NCBI GenBank assembly: GCA_964373495.1
Contig: CAYJUW010000010.1
Span: 1-22,187, forward strand
DNA length: 22,187 nt
DNA from: JACQMJ01 sp964373495
Lineage (GTDB): Bacteria > Patescibacteriota > Minisyncoccia > Sungbacterales > SURF-37
Reading direction: 5' to 3'
Shown: positions 7,539 to 14,847 of the stretch, piece by piece
How positions within the stretch are numbered: the stretch's first letter is position 1
Layout of the letters: each line of letters starts with the position of its first letter
The notes under the pieces: model-generated
What the model saw: the letters and a program-made list of their open reading frames with translations, nothing else
The model's database searches: none
Told to the model about the DNA's origin: nothing
Position numbers and translations under genes: made by a program

Positions 7539-8105
7539 ATGCCTATTGCCCGGAGGTACGCGCGGGTCGTTCCGCGCCCCGCGGCCAGACCTACGCTGGC
7601 GCGGCTGATTCTCGAGAAAATCGGCGAGGCCGGCGAAGTGCTCCTCGACAGCTTTTTCCCGGCCAAGTACCCCGAGGCGCGGCTGTGGCGTACGTTCCTG
7701 GGGCTGGATCCGTCCTATGAGTTCAGACGGCCGACCTTTGCCGTGTTGCTCTCCCAATTGAAGTCGCAGGGTCTCGTGGAAAAAATCAGGAGGAAGAAAA
7801 GGTGGCGCTGGCGGCTTACGGCGCAAGGCCGTTCGACCCTCCGCGGGCCTGGCGCGGATCAGCTGCCGAGGCCGGACGGGCGGAAGCGCCTCGTCTGTTT
7901 CGATATCCCGGAGCGCGATCGCGCCAAGCGCCGGTGGCTGCGGGGCGAGCTCCTCGCCTGCGGCTACCGGCCGCTGCAGAAGAGCGTGTGGATCGGCGAG
8001 GCGCCGCTCCCGCAGGCCTTCATTGCCGAGCTCGACGTGTTGGAGCTCCGCGGCAAGGTGCATCTCCTGCGCGTGGAATCAGCGGGAAGCATGACCGAAG
8101 GATGA
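7539..8105 (+). CDS. PaaX-like transcriptional regulator with Cas2-like domain
   Basis: The 188-residue product has an N-terminal winged helix-turn-helix (about 18-85; RPTFAVLLSQLKSQGLVEKI and RWRWRLTAQG as recognition helix and wing) and a C-terminal ferredoxin-like part (about 95-165) with RLVCFDIPERDR and LQKSVWIGE, the pattern of the Cas2-like middle domain of PaaX-family repressors. It is shorter than the classical PaaX of about 300 residues and lacks the C-terminal effector part. In known PaaX the protein is a DNA-binding repressor; here the likely sites are the palindromes at 7493-7530, 8148-8185 and 15899-15936. The ATG at 7539 is leaderless. No CRISPR array or other cas gene is near, so a nuclease role is not supported. 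Confidence 0.8.
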   Translation: MPIARRYARVVPRPAARPTLARLILEKIGEAGEVLLDSFFPAKYPEARLWRTFLGLDPSYEFRRPTFAVLLSQLKSQGLVEKIRRKKRWRWRLTAQGRSTLRGPGADQLPRPDGRKRLVCFDIPERDRAKRRWLRGELLACGYRPLQKSVWIGEAPLPQAFIAELDVLELRGKVHLLRVESAGSMTEG

Positions 8106-8147
8106 AATCGCTGCGCGAAGGTGGTGAACCAGAGGATAGACCATTAG

Positions 8148-8185
8148 ATTAATTTTTATTGACCGATCGGACAATAGAGTTTAAC
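8148..8185. promoter_or_regulatory. Palindromic operator 2 after the regulator gene
   Basis: Second copy of the 38-bp element, with inner dyad ATTGACCGATCGGACAAT. It carries the same built-in promoter geometry: TTGACC (8159-8164), 17-bp spacer, TAACGG (8182-8187). A transcript from it would start near 8194 and run through a hairpin (8231-8253) into the LTD gene at 8294. It would place that gene under the regulator in addition to its own leaderless promoter. Confidence 0.6.
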
Positions 8186-8230
8186 GGTTCTGCACTGAAC
8201 GCTTCGGCGCGTGGTTTTTCAGGTGCGCGG

Positions 8231-8253
8231 CGCGTGCTCTCGGGGAGCGCGCG
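8231..8253 (+). promoter_or_regulatory. Leader hairpin between operator 2 and the LTD gene
   Basis: CGCGTGCTC (8231-8239) pairs with GAGCGCGCG (8245-8253) with one G-U pair and loop TCGGG. It lies within the leader of any transcript from operator 2. No T-tract follows, so termination there is unlikely; it may affect mRNA stability or be incidental in GC-rich sequence. Confidence 0.3.
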
Positions 8254-8258
8254 ATTCG

Positions 8259-8287
8259 TTGACGGTTCGCATCCGACTTTGTAGCAT
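8259..8287 (+). promoter_or_regulatory. Leaderless promoter of the LTD gene
   Basis: TTGACG (8259-8264), an exact 17-bp spacer and TAGCAT (8282-8287) are followed after 6 bp by the ATG at 8294. The predicted start site is the A of the ATG, and there is no Shine-Dalgarno. Confidence 0.6.
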
Positions 8288-8293
8288 CGAAGC

Positions 8294-9895
8294 ATGCCGG
8301 GGAACATAACGCGTGCGGCGCTTGCGTGCGGTATCGTCTTCCTGCCGCATGTTGTTTTTGCCGCGGTGGTCATCAATGAGATCTTCTTCGATCCGGCCGG
8401 ATCAGATACCGGCCTGGAAAAAATTGAGCTCTATAACCCCGATGCGGCCACGGTGGACATGGGCGGCTGGGAGCTCTATCCGGATGGCATCGGCTACTTT
8501 ACGTTCCCGGAGGGGTTCTCGCTGCCAGCGCAATCGTTTGTGGCCATCCACCTCCGCACCTCCGGCACCGATGATGCCGCCAACCGCTATCACGCGACCC
8601 CGAGTTCAAACATGGGTAACTCCTCAGGTTCGGTGGCGCTCTTCCGGCCCGGCGGCCGTGGGGCTGAGACCATCGTGGATTTTGTCCGCTACCATAAGCC
8701 GGACATCTCGCCGCCGCCGGCCGAGCGTAAGACATGGGAATCATCCGCTGTCGAAGCGGGATTATGGAGTGCCGGCGCGGTCGTGAACGTCTCATCGCTC
8801 ACTGAGGGCTCAAGTATTGGGCTTGCGGCCGACGGCGTGCGCGGCGGCGCTGGCGCATGGCAGATATTTGCTGCCTCAACGCTCGGTGGCGCGAACGCTG
8901 GTCTGCCGGGTGCTCCGCCGCCCCCGCCTCCGGTTGCGAGCACTACGCCGTCCCCATCGGTCGGGGTTGGAGATGCCGGCCGCTCGCCGCCGCCCTCGCT
9001 CCGCGCCGATGCCGGGTCGGACGCCGCGGCCATAGCCGGGGCCATCGTTCTCTTTCGCGGCCAGGCATTCGGCTTAGACGACGAGCCCCTGACGAGCGCG
9101 CGATTCCTCTGGAACTTCGGGGATGGCTTGATGAAAGAGGGCAAGGCGCTGAACCATGTCTACTACTTCCCGGGTACCTACCGCGCCGAGCTTGCCGTAT
9201 CGTCCGGCGAATTTACCGGCTCTGATTGGCGCACGATCATCGTGCGCGCGCCGGAGTTGAGCGTCAGCGAAGCCATGCCCGGCGAGGATGGTTTTGTCGA
9301 GCTGTACAATGCTTCGGCCGAGGCGGTTGATCTGGGCGGCATGCGTCTTACCGATCAGGCCCGCACCGTTTTTCCCATTCCTCCCGGCACGTTGATCGAG
9401 GCCGGAAGCGTTCTGGTGCTGGCCAATCGCATCACCGGGTTACATCCGTCTGCCTCGCTCGCGCTCCACGACGCCAGCACGCGCCTCCTGGACAGCGCCG
9501 TGTTCTCCGGCGCGCTCGGGCCCGGCGGGAGCTTCGAGCGCCGCGGTTCGGCCTTTGTTGCCGCGCCCGGATCAACGCCGGGTACGTTCTCTATAAAGGT
9601 TAGCGCTGCGGTTCCGGCTGCGGCGCCGAGGCAATCCTCGGCCAAACTGTCCGCGCCGCCGCCGGTCCAACCCGAGGAAACAATACTGCCGTCGGACGCG
9701 GCCGCGGCGGCTGGCGCGCTTCCGCTCCCAGCCCCGGCGGATCTGGTTCCCCCGGCGAACGCTCGAGCTGGCCGCCTCGGCGGCGCGGGCCCTGCGCCGC
9801 GGATTTTCCTTGCGGCCAGCATGATACTCGGCCTTATCGTCGCGGCGGCCTTGGTCGTGTTGAAGCGAAGCATGTCCGGCGGCGGTAGTACCTGA
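8294..9895 (+). CDS. Exported LTD-PKD-LTD surface protein with C-terminal anchor
   Basis: The 533-residue product has a signal peptide (about 1-23, ending HVVFA), a first lamin-tail-like domain (about 24-135; VVINEIFFDPAG, IELYNPDAATVDMGGWEL), a Pro-rich linker (about 205-235), a PKD-type beta domain (about 238-318; FLWNFGDGLMKEGKALNHVY), a second lamin-tail-like domain (about 320-405; LSVSEAMPGEDGFVELYN), a low-complexity Ala/Pro stretch and a C-terminal membrane helix (about 500-523) followed by a short basic tail. Bacterial LTD domains occur in exported, often cell-surface proteins, sometimes with nucleases, but I see no catalytic domain here. It would be tethered outside by its C-terminus. 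Its stop lies 3 bp before the glycosyltransferase gene, so it probably heads that operon. Confidence 0.8.
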   Translation: MPGNITRAALACGIVFLPHVVFAAVVINEIFFDPAGSDTGLEKIELYNPDAATVDMGGWELYPDGIGYFTFPEGFSLPAQSFVAIHLRTSGTDDAANRYHATPSSNMGNSSGSVALFRPGGRGAETIVDFVRYHKPDISPPPAERKTWESSAVEAGLWSAGAVVNVSSLTEGSSIGLAADGVRGGAGAWQIFAASTLGGANAGLPGAPPPPPPVASTTPSPSVGVGDAGRSPPPSLRADAGSDAAAIAGAIVLFRGQAFGLDDEPLTSARFLWNFGDGLMKEGKALNHVYYFPGTYRAELAVSSGEFTGSDWRTIIVRAPELSVSEAMPGEDGFVELYNASAEAVDLGGMRLTDQARTVFPIPPGTLIEAGSVLVLANRITGLHPSASLALHDASTRLLDSAVFSGALGPGGSFERRGSAFVAAPGSTPGTFSIKVSAAVPAAAPRQSSAKLSAPPPVQPEETILPSDAAAAAGALPLPAPADLVPPANARAGRLGGAGPAPRIFLAASMILGLIVAAALVVLKRSMSGGGST

Positions 9896-9898
9896 CGT

Positions 9899-12199
9899 AT
9901 GGAGGCCGGTAAGAAACCAGCCGTGTTCGTATTCACCACCGCCTACCATCCCTTCATCGGCGGCGCGGAGATCGCCGTTCAAGAAGTCGCAAAGCGTCTG
10001 AAAGGCGAATTTGATTTTTTTATTTTCACCGCGCGCCTCCGGCGCGATCTGCCGCGGCGGGAAGCGCGGCCCGAGGGGACAATCATCCGGGTTGGCGTAG
10101 GCGGCGCCGTTGACAAGTGGCTGTTTCTTCTCTGGGGCGTTCTCTCCGCTCTCGGCGAGCGCCGGCGGCTGCGTGGCCGGCGTACGCTCCTCTGGGGCAT
10201 GGATATCTCGGCCGGCTCGGGGGTCGCCGCGGTGCTGAATTTTCTTATACCCAAGCCGCCGTTCGTCTTCACCGTTCAGTACGGCTACGGCGAAGAGCGC
10301 ATCGAGCGCGGCAGGTTCGGCTTGATCAATAGGGGATTTCGCTTCATGCTCCGGCGGGCCGATGCCCTCACCGCCATCTCCACCTACCTTGCCGATATCG
10401 CTCGCCGCTACGGTTGTCGGAGACCGGTTGAGGTTATCCCGAACGGCGTTTCGGTGGAGCAGTTCCGGGCCGCAGCACGTCAGCGCAAAAATCAACCGGG
10501 CGCCACCGTGATTACCGTCGGCCGGCTCGTTCCGAAAAACGCTGTTGATACGCTGATCCGCGCCATTGCCGTGATCAAGCCGAATATCCCCGCCATCCGC
10601 TGCCATATTCTCGGCGACGGCCCGGAGCGCCAAGCGCTCGAAGCGCTGGCGTGTTCGCTTAAGGTCGAGTCGGCGATTCAATTCTTCGGCAGCGTGCCGT
10701 ACGAAGCCGTGCCGCAGCGCCTGGCCGCGGCCGATGTCTTTGTCCGCGCCTCCCGTTCCGAGGGTATGGGCAACGCCTTTGTCGAGGCCCTGGCGGCAGG
10801 GCTGCCCATCATTGGCACGCCGGTCGGCGGGATCAACGACATTATCCGCGACGGCCAGACCGGGCTCTTTTGCCGCGTTGACGATCCGCGAGACCTTGCG
10901 CAAAAGATCGAGCGGCTCCTCAATGACCGGGAGCTGGCCGGCCGAATCGTCACACATGGGCAGGCCATGGTGGCGGAGCGCTTTTCGTGGGATTCGATCG
11001 CGCGTTCTTACGGCCAGACATTCGAGCGCCTGTTTGAACAGCCGTCCAGCCGCATCCTCATTGCCACCGGCATCTTCCCGCCGGACATCGGCGGGCCGGC
11101 GACGTATAGCCAGTTATTAGTTCGGGAACTTCCTAAGCGAAGTTTTGACGTTCACCTGCTCACCTACGCCGATGCCGCGGAATCAAGAATCAGGAATCAA
11201 GAATCAAGAGTTAGGCGGGTGTCGCGTGGACTGCCAAAAGGCATCAGACATGTTTGGTATTTTATTCAATGCTGGCGGTTCGGCCTGCGCGCTGGTATCA
11301 TCTACGCCCAAGATACCGTTTCCGCCGGTCTCCCGGCTATGCTCGCCGCAAAACTCACCGCTCGGGCATTCGTTATCCGCGTGGCCGGGGATTACGCTTG
11401 GGAGCAGGGCGTGGAGCGCTTCGGTATCCGCAACTCTATTGACGATTTCCAGCGCCGGCGCGGCGGCCGGGCGGTGGAGATGCTGCGTTTTTTCCAGAGT
11501 TGGGTAGCGAAAGGCGCTTCGGCCGTGATTGTGCCCAGCCGCTACCTCGGCCGGATGGTAGAAGGTTGGGGCGTGAGTCCGGAGCGGATCCGCGTGATTT
11601 ATAACGCAGTTGAAGCGTCAGCCCTCATGCCGCGCGCCGAGGCGCGCGCCTTGCTGGGCATACCTCCAGACGCTCCACTCGTCTTATCCAGCGGACGCCT
11701 TGTGCCGTGGAAGGGATTTCCGGCGCTCTTAGCCATAATGCCCGATCTTCTCACGCGGCACCCCGCGGCCAGGCTCGTCATTGCCGGCGACGGACCGGAG
11801 TATGGCGCCCTCTTGGGCGAAGCCGAGCGTTTGGGTATTATGCCGCCGCATTTTGAGCTTGCCGGCTGGATGCCGCGCGATGCACTCCGCCGCTACCTTG
11901 CCGCAGCCGACGTTTTTGTTCTTAACACCGCCTACGAGGGCTTTTCCCATCAGGTGCTGGAGTCCATGGCCGCCGGCCTGCCGGTTTTGACTACTCCGGC
12001 CGGCGGCAATGCCGAGCTGGTCGCTGACGGCGAAAATGGCCTCCTTTTCCCTTATAATGACCAAAGAGCGCTTTTGGATAAGCTATGCATGCTTCTTGAG
12101 GATGCCAAACTCCGCAGGCGTCTCGCCGCCGCGGGTCGGCGCACTGCGGCGCAGTTTTCGCCGGAACGGATGCTGGCCGAACTCATCTTCGCCTTATGA
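9899..12199 (+). CDS. Fused double GT4 glycosyltransferase
   Basis: One 766-residue frame holds two complete GT-B type family 4 glycosyltransferases. The first (about 8-375) has the donor-side features GRLVPKNAVDTLIRA, ILGDGPER and the EX7E motif EGMGNAFVE; the second begins near 381 with RILIATGIFPPDIGGPATYS, a typical free-standing GT4 N-terminus, and has GRLVPWKGFPALL, IAGDGPEY and EGFSHQVLE. Only a few residues separate them and there is no start codon at the junction, so this is a true fusion. Such enzymes transfer sugars from nucleotide-sugars to lipid-linked acceptors at the inner membrane face; two could add successive sugars. A short repeat (11180-11212) sits in the N-lobe of the second enzyme. 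The gene overlaps the following methyltransferase by 4 bp. Confidence 0.85.
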   Translation: MEAGKKPAVFVFTTAYHPFIGGAEIAVQEVAKRLKGEFDFFIFTARLRRDLPRREARPEGTIIRVGVGGAVDKWLFLLWGVLSALGERRRLRGRRTLLWGMDISAGSGVAAVLNFLIPKPPFVFTVQYGYGEERIERGRFGLINRGFRFMLRRADALTAISTYLADIARRYGCRRPVEVIPNGVSVEQFRAAARQRKNQPGATVITVGRLVPKNAVDTLIRAIAVIKPNIPAIRCHILGDGPERQALEALACSLKVESAIQFFGSVPYEAVPQRLAAADVFVRASRSEGMGNAFVEALAAGLPIIGTPVGGINDIIRDGQTGLFCRVDDPRDLAQKIERLLNDRELAGRIVTHGQAMVAERFSWDSIARSYGQTFERLFEQPSSRILIATGIFPPDIGGPATYSQLLVRELPKRSFDVHLLTYADAAESRIRNQESRVRRVSRGLPKGIRHVWYFIQCWRFGLRAGIIYAQDTVSAGLPAMLAAKLTARAFVIRVAGDYAWEQGVERFGIRNSIDDFQRRRGGRAVEMLRFFQSWVAKGASAVIVPSRYLGRMVEGWGVSPERIRVIYNAVEASALMPRAEARALLGIPPDAPLVLSSGRLVPWKGFPALLAIMPDLLTRHPAARLVIAGDGPEYGALLGEAERLGIMPPHFELAGWMPRDALRRYLAAADVFVLNTAYEGFSHQVLESMAAGLPVLTTPAGGNAELVADGENGLLFPYNDQRALLDKLCMLLEDAKLRRRLAAAGRRTAAQFSPERMLAELIFAL
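11180..11212 (+). repeat. In-frame AATCAAGA repeat inside the glycosyltransferase
   Basis: Degenerate units of (G)AATCAAGA/AATCAGGA encode ESRIRNQESRVR between two conserved segments of the second GT4 domain. The AT-rich, repetitive base use differs from the GC-rich flanks. It looks like a low-complexity intergenic repeat that entered the frame without breaking it. Confidence 0.5.
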
Positions 12200-12849
12200 G
12201 TCCGCTTGACGCCGTTTACCGCCGCCATCATGCCGAGGAACGCGGCCGCGATTTCGCTCTTTTTCCCGAGGAGCGGGCGGTTTTCTTTCGCGCCAAAATC
12301 GGCCGAGGCAAAAGAGTTTTGGATCTGGGCTGCCGCGACTGCGCCCTGACGCGCCTTTTTGCCGAGGGCAACGAGATTATCGGCGTTGACGTGGATGCCG
12401 AGGCGCTGAAGCAATGCCGCGGCTGCGGCTTTGAAGCGCGCCAGCTGGATCTGAATGAGGAAGAGTGGCGCCTGGCCGAGGGGAGTTTTGACGCCGCGGT
12501 CTTGGGCGAGGTATTAGAGCACGTTTACTACCCCGAGCGTTTTCTGGAAAGGGTCCGGCGGCGGTTAAAGCCCGGCGGAATCCTGGTCGGCTCCGTACCC
12601 AACGCGTTCAGTTTAAAAAATCGCATCCGTCTGCTTCTCGGGCGGAAGCGGGGGACGCCGTTAGAGGATCCCACGCACATAAATCATTTCTCTTACCGCG
12701 AACTGGGGAAGTTGCTGGCCGCGGCCGGCTTCATTGCCGTGAGCGTAAAGCCGCTGGTGGTGAAGCGCTGGCTGCGTCCGGCGGCCGGACTTTTCCCGGG
12801 TCTGGTCGGATTTTCACTGCTGTTTTCGGCAGGAAAGCCGGAGCGTTGA
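12196..12849 (+). CDS. Class I SAM-dependent methyltransferase
   Basis: The 217-residue product carries the Rossmann methyltransferase motifs: KRVLDLGCRDCALTRLF (motif I, about 38-54), the acidic IIGVDVDAEAL (about 60-70), FDAAVLGEVLEHVYYPERFL (motif IV) and LKPGGILVGSVPN (motif V-VI). It belongs with the methyltransferase 11/23 group that modifies sugars, lipids or small metabolites; the substrate is not visible. Its ATG overlaps the stop of the double glycosyltransferase (ATGA), so the two are translationally coupled and methylation of the growing glycan is a reasonable inference. Confidence 0.8.
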   Translation: MSPLDAVYRRHHAEERGRDFALFPEERAVFFRAKIGRGKRVLDLGCRDCALTRLFAEGNEIIGVDVDAEALKQCRGCGFEARQLDLNEEEWRLAEGSFDAAVLGEVLEHVYYPERFLERVRRRLKPGGILVGSVPNAFSLKNRIRLLLGRKRGTPLEDPTHINHFSYRELGKLLAAAGFIAVSVKPLVVKRWLRPAAGLFPGLVGFSLLFSAGKPER

Positions 12850-12852
12850 ACC

Positions 12853-13449
12853 ATGCCCTACGACTACGAAAAATTTCTTGCCGCCAAGCTGGGTGAAATC
12901 GCTCGGGCCGATAGCGTGCTTGACATCGGCGGCGGGGATCGCTTCCAAAAAGACCTTTCGCGCTTCCGCGAGCTTTTCCGCCGCACCGACTACAAGACAC
13001 TGGATGTTGAGCCGCGTTATCGTCCGGACATCTTGGCAAGCATCTATAAAATTCCTCTGGCCGGCGAGTCCGTCGGCGCGATTATCTGTAAATCGGTTCT
13101 GGAGCATCTGGAGGAGCCGGCCGCAGCCGTGGCCGAGATGCGGCGTATCCTTAAACCCGGCGGCAGGATTCTGGTTTATGTCCCCTTTATGTATCCGTAT
13201 CACGCCCGGCCCGGGGTCTATGGCGACTACTTCCGCTTCTCTGAAGACGCGCTCCGCTACCTCTTCCGCGATTTCGCCAGCGTCGAGATTCAGAAAGTCG
13301 GCGGCTACTTCCGCGCGCTCATGTTCTTTTTGCCGTGGCAGCGCCGCCTGAAGGTCGTGCTCGAGCCCGTCGCCTACCTTCTCGACAAGCTCTTCCGGCG
13401 TGATCGGGGCAGCACCACGGCGGGGTATTACCTGTATGCCGTCAAGTAG
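12853..13449 (+). CDS. Second SAM-dependent methyltransferase
   Basis: The 198-residue product has a shortened class I methyltransferase fold: SVLDIGGGDRF (motif I, about 21-31), YKTLDVEPRYRPDI, then SVGAIICKSVLEHLEEP and LKPGGRILVYVPF. The C-terminal part (PFMYPYHARPGVYGDYFRFSEDALRYLF) resembles methyltransferases found in cell-surface polysaccharide clusters. It starts 3 bp after the stop of the previous methyltransferase, so it is in the same operon. The two are not close copies. The substrate is unknown; a sugar of the glycan made by the neighbours is likely. Confidence 0.75.
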   Translation: MPYDYEKFLAAKLGEIARADSVLDIGGGDRFQKDLSRFRELFRRTDYKTLDVEPRYRPDILASIYKIPLAGESVGAIICKSVLEHLEEPAAAVAEMRRILKPGGRILVYVPFMYPYHARPGVYGDYFRFSEDALRYLFRDFASVEIQKVGGYFRALMFFLPWQRRLKVVLEPVAYLLDKLFRRDRGSTTAGYYLYAVK

Positions 13450-13456
13450 TGGCTGA

Positions 13457-13555
13457 AATTCTCAATTTTCAAATCATAATTTTCAATCAATTTTCAGTGC
13501 GCCAATTTTCAAACGTCGTGTTTGAAAATTGAAAATTGAGAATTGAAAATTTTGC
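13457..13555. repeat. AT-rich inverted-repeat block between genes
   Basis: A low-GC block of AATTTTCAA-type units. 13457-13472 is the exact reverse complement of 13529-13544 (16 bp), and inside it CAATTTTCAAAC (13503-13514) pairs perfectly with 13520-13531 across GTCGT. The unit recurs in-frame at 18172-18210. It stands out in base composition and ends right before the ATG at 13557. Confidence 0.6.
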
Positions 13556-13556
13556 C

Positions 13557-14675
13557 ATGCACGTTCTGATGCTCTCGATTGATGACCGCGCCTTTGAGGC
13601 GGGGCGCGAAGTGCGCGAGCGTCTCCAGGCCTACGGGCCGCTTTTTGGCTCGCTCCACGTTATCGTATTCACCCGCCGCGAGCGGCACGCGGCAGCCATC
13701 GCTCCGAACACCCGGCTCTATCCCGCGCCGGCGGCGTTCTCACCGTTTGCGTTCCTGGCGGCTTTCCGCCTCTCCCGCCGCATCCTCCGCGAGACCGGCC
13801 GCGATACCGTGGTCACCTCGCAGGATGCCTTTACGAATCTCGTCGCCTTTTTCCTGCGGCGGCGTTTCGGCGTTCCGGTAGAGATTCAAATCCACACCGA
13901 TTTTCTGGCCCCGTCGTTCCGAAGCGAATCGTTCAAAAACCGCATTCGATATTTCCTCTACCGTTGGTCAGTGCGGCGGGCGGATTGCATCCGGGTGGTC
14001 TCCAAACGCATTGAGTGGTCGTTACTGTCCGCTATCCGCTCTCCGCTGCCCCCTATGGCGGTGTTGCCGGTTTTCGTCGGCGCCCGAAAGATTGCGAACA
14101 CCGCGCCGGCGTTTGACCTGCGCCATAAGTACGCCGGCCGGAGGCCGCTCGTCCTCATGGTCGGCCGGCTGAACCGCGAAAAGAATTTCGGCCTGGCGTT
14201 ACAGATAATCTCCGAGCTGGTCGAGGAGTTTCCGAAGCTGTTGTTGGTCATCGTCGGCGACGGCCCGGAACGGAAGAATCTTGAATCTGGGGTCATGAAT
14301 CACGGGCTGATGGCGAATGTACGGATGGTTGGATGGCAGAACGATCTCGTCCCGTACTACCAGGGCGCCGACGCCCTCCTCGTGACCTCCCGCTACGAGG
14401 GCTACGGCCGCATGTTTATCGAGGCCGCGGCCGCGGGGTTGCCCATTGTTTCCACCGATGTCGGCATCATCGGCGAACTCCTGAAGCCGGAGGAGAGTGT
14501 TTTGACCTTTCGAACGCCGGATGAGGGCAGGGTTGCCCTTCGCCGCCTCCTCGGAGATCACGAGCTCCGCGTCCGCCTCCGCGAAAACGCGAGGCGCGCC
14601 GTCCTTGCACTGCCGGATCTCCCCGCGTACCTGGAGGCGTACCGTGCGGCGTTATTGGGTTGCCCGAAGCGATGA
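13557..14675 (+). CDS. GT4 family glycosyltransferase
   Basis: The 372-residue product has a GT-B fold with a full donor-binding lobe: RPLVLMVGRLNREKNFGLAL, LLVIVGDGPERKNLE, the helix QNDLVPYYQGADALLVTS and the EX7E motif EGYGRMFIE, then AAGLPIVSTDVGIIGELL. The N-terminal acceptor lobe is less conserved. It would transfer a sugar from a nucleotide donor to the surface glycan precursor. The ATG at 13557 is preferred to an upstream TTG because the latter lies inside the AT-rich repeat block. Two low-complexity insertions are visible: a 7-bp tandem repeat at 14028-14048 and AATC/TGAATC units at about 14275-14305. Confidence 0.85.
   Translation: MHVLMLSIDDRAFEAGREVRERLQAYGPLFGSLHVIVFTRRERHAAAIAPNTRLYPAPAAFSPFAFLAAFRLSRRILRETGRDTVVTSQDAFTNLVAFFLRRRFGVPVEIQIHTDFLAPSFRSESFKNRIRYFLYRWSVRRADCIRVVSKRIEWSLLSAIRSPLPPMAVLPVFVGARKIANTAPAFDLRHKYAGRRPLVLMVGRLNREKNFGLALQIISELVEEFPKLLLVIVGDGPERKNLESGVMNHGLMANVRMVGWQNDLVPYYQGADALLVTSRYEGYGRMFIEAAAAGLPIVSTDVGIIGELLKPEESVLTFRTPDEGRVALRRLLGDHELRVRLRENARRAVLALPDLPAYLEAYRAALLGCPKR
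14028..14048 (+). repeat. Three tandem 7-mers TCCGCTN inside the GT4 gene
   Basis: TCCGCTA, TCCGCTC and TCCGCTG follow one another. Three 7-bp units add 21 bp, which keeps the frame and encodes SAIRSPL in the linker between the two lobes. This part varies in GT4 enzymes and tolerates insertion. Confidence 0.6.
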
Positions 14676-14712
14676 AGCAGTTTTTGATCCCCTTGGTCTC
14701 TCTGGTCTCATT

Positions 14713-14744
14713 CCCCGCAGTAGAAACGTCGTTTCGCTACGGGG
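14713..14744. repeat. Imperfect hairpin, CCCCG...CGGGG family
   Basis: CCCCG (14713-14717) pairs with CGGGG (14740-14744) and GAAAC (14723-14727) pairs with GTTTC (14731-14735) across GTC, with an internal loop between. It lies 38 bp after the GT4 stop. It resembles the hairpins at 4675 and 4916 and could be a degenerate copy or mark the 3' end of the operon. Confidence 0.45.
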
Positions 14745-14767
14745 CAGGCGCGCGAATAGGAGAATAG

Positions 14768-14796
14768 TTGCAAATTTTCGGTGGGTGTGGTATTAG
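14768..14796 (+). promoter_or_regulatory. Promoter of the APH-like kinase gene
   Basis: TTGCAA (14768-14773), a 17-bp spacer and TATTAG (14791-14796) match a sigma70-type promoter. The start site would be near 14803, giving a leader of about 45 nt, unlike the leaderless genes in the window. Confidence 0.55.
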
Positions 14797-14835
14797 TGCT
14801 TGCGGTGTTAGCGGCAAGGTCCTTTCATCTCATCC

Positions 14836-14842
14836 AAGGAGG
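14836..14842 (+). promoter_or_regulatory. Strong Shine-Dalgarno site
   Basis: AAGGAGG lies 5 bp before the ATG at 14848. It is the clearest ribosome binding site in the window and fixes the start of the kinase gene. Confidence 0.8.
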
Positions 14843-14847
14843 CGACA

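Noticed and set aside
7539..8105. Cas2 of a CRISPR system
   Set aside because: The Cas2-like domain follows a winged helix and matches PaaX-type repressors; there is no repeat-spacer array and no cas1 or other cas gene in the window.
9572..10957. A 461-codon minus-strand reading frame
   Set aside because: It lies opposite the LTD and glycosyltransferase genes, has low-complexity, charge-rich sequence, and resembles no family; a shadow of GC-rich codon use.
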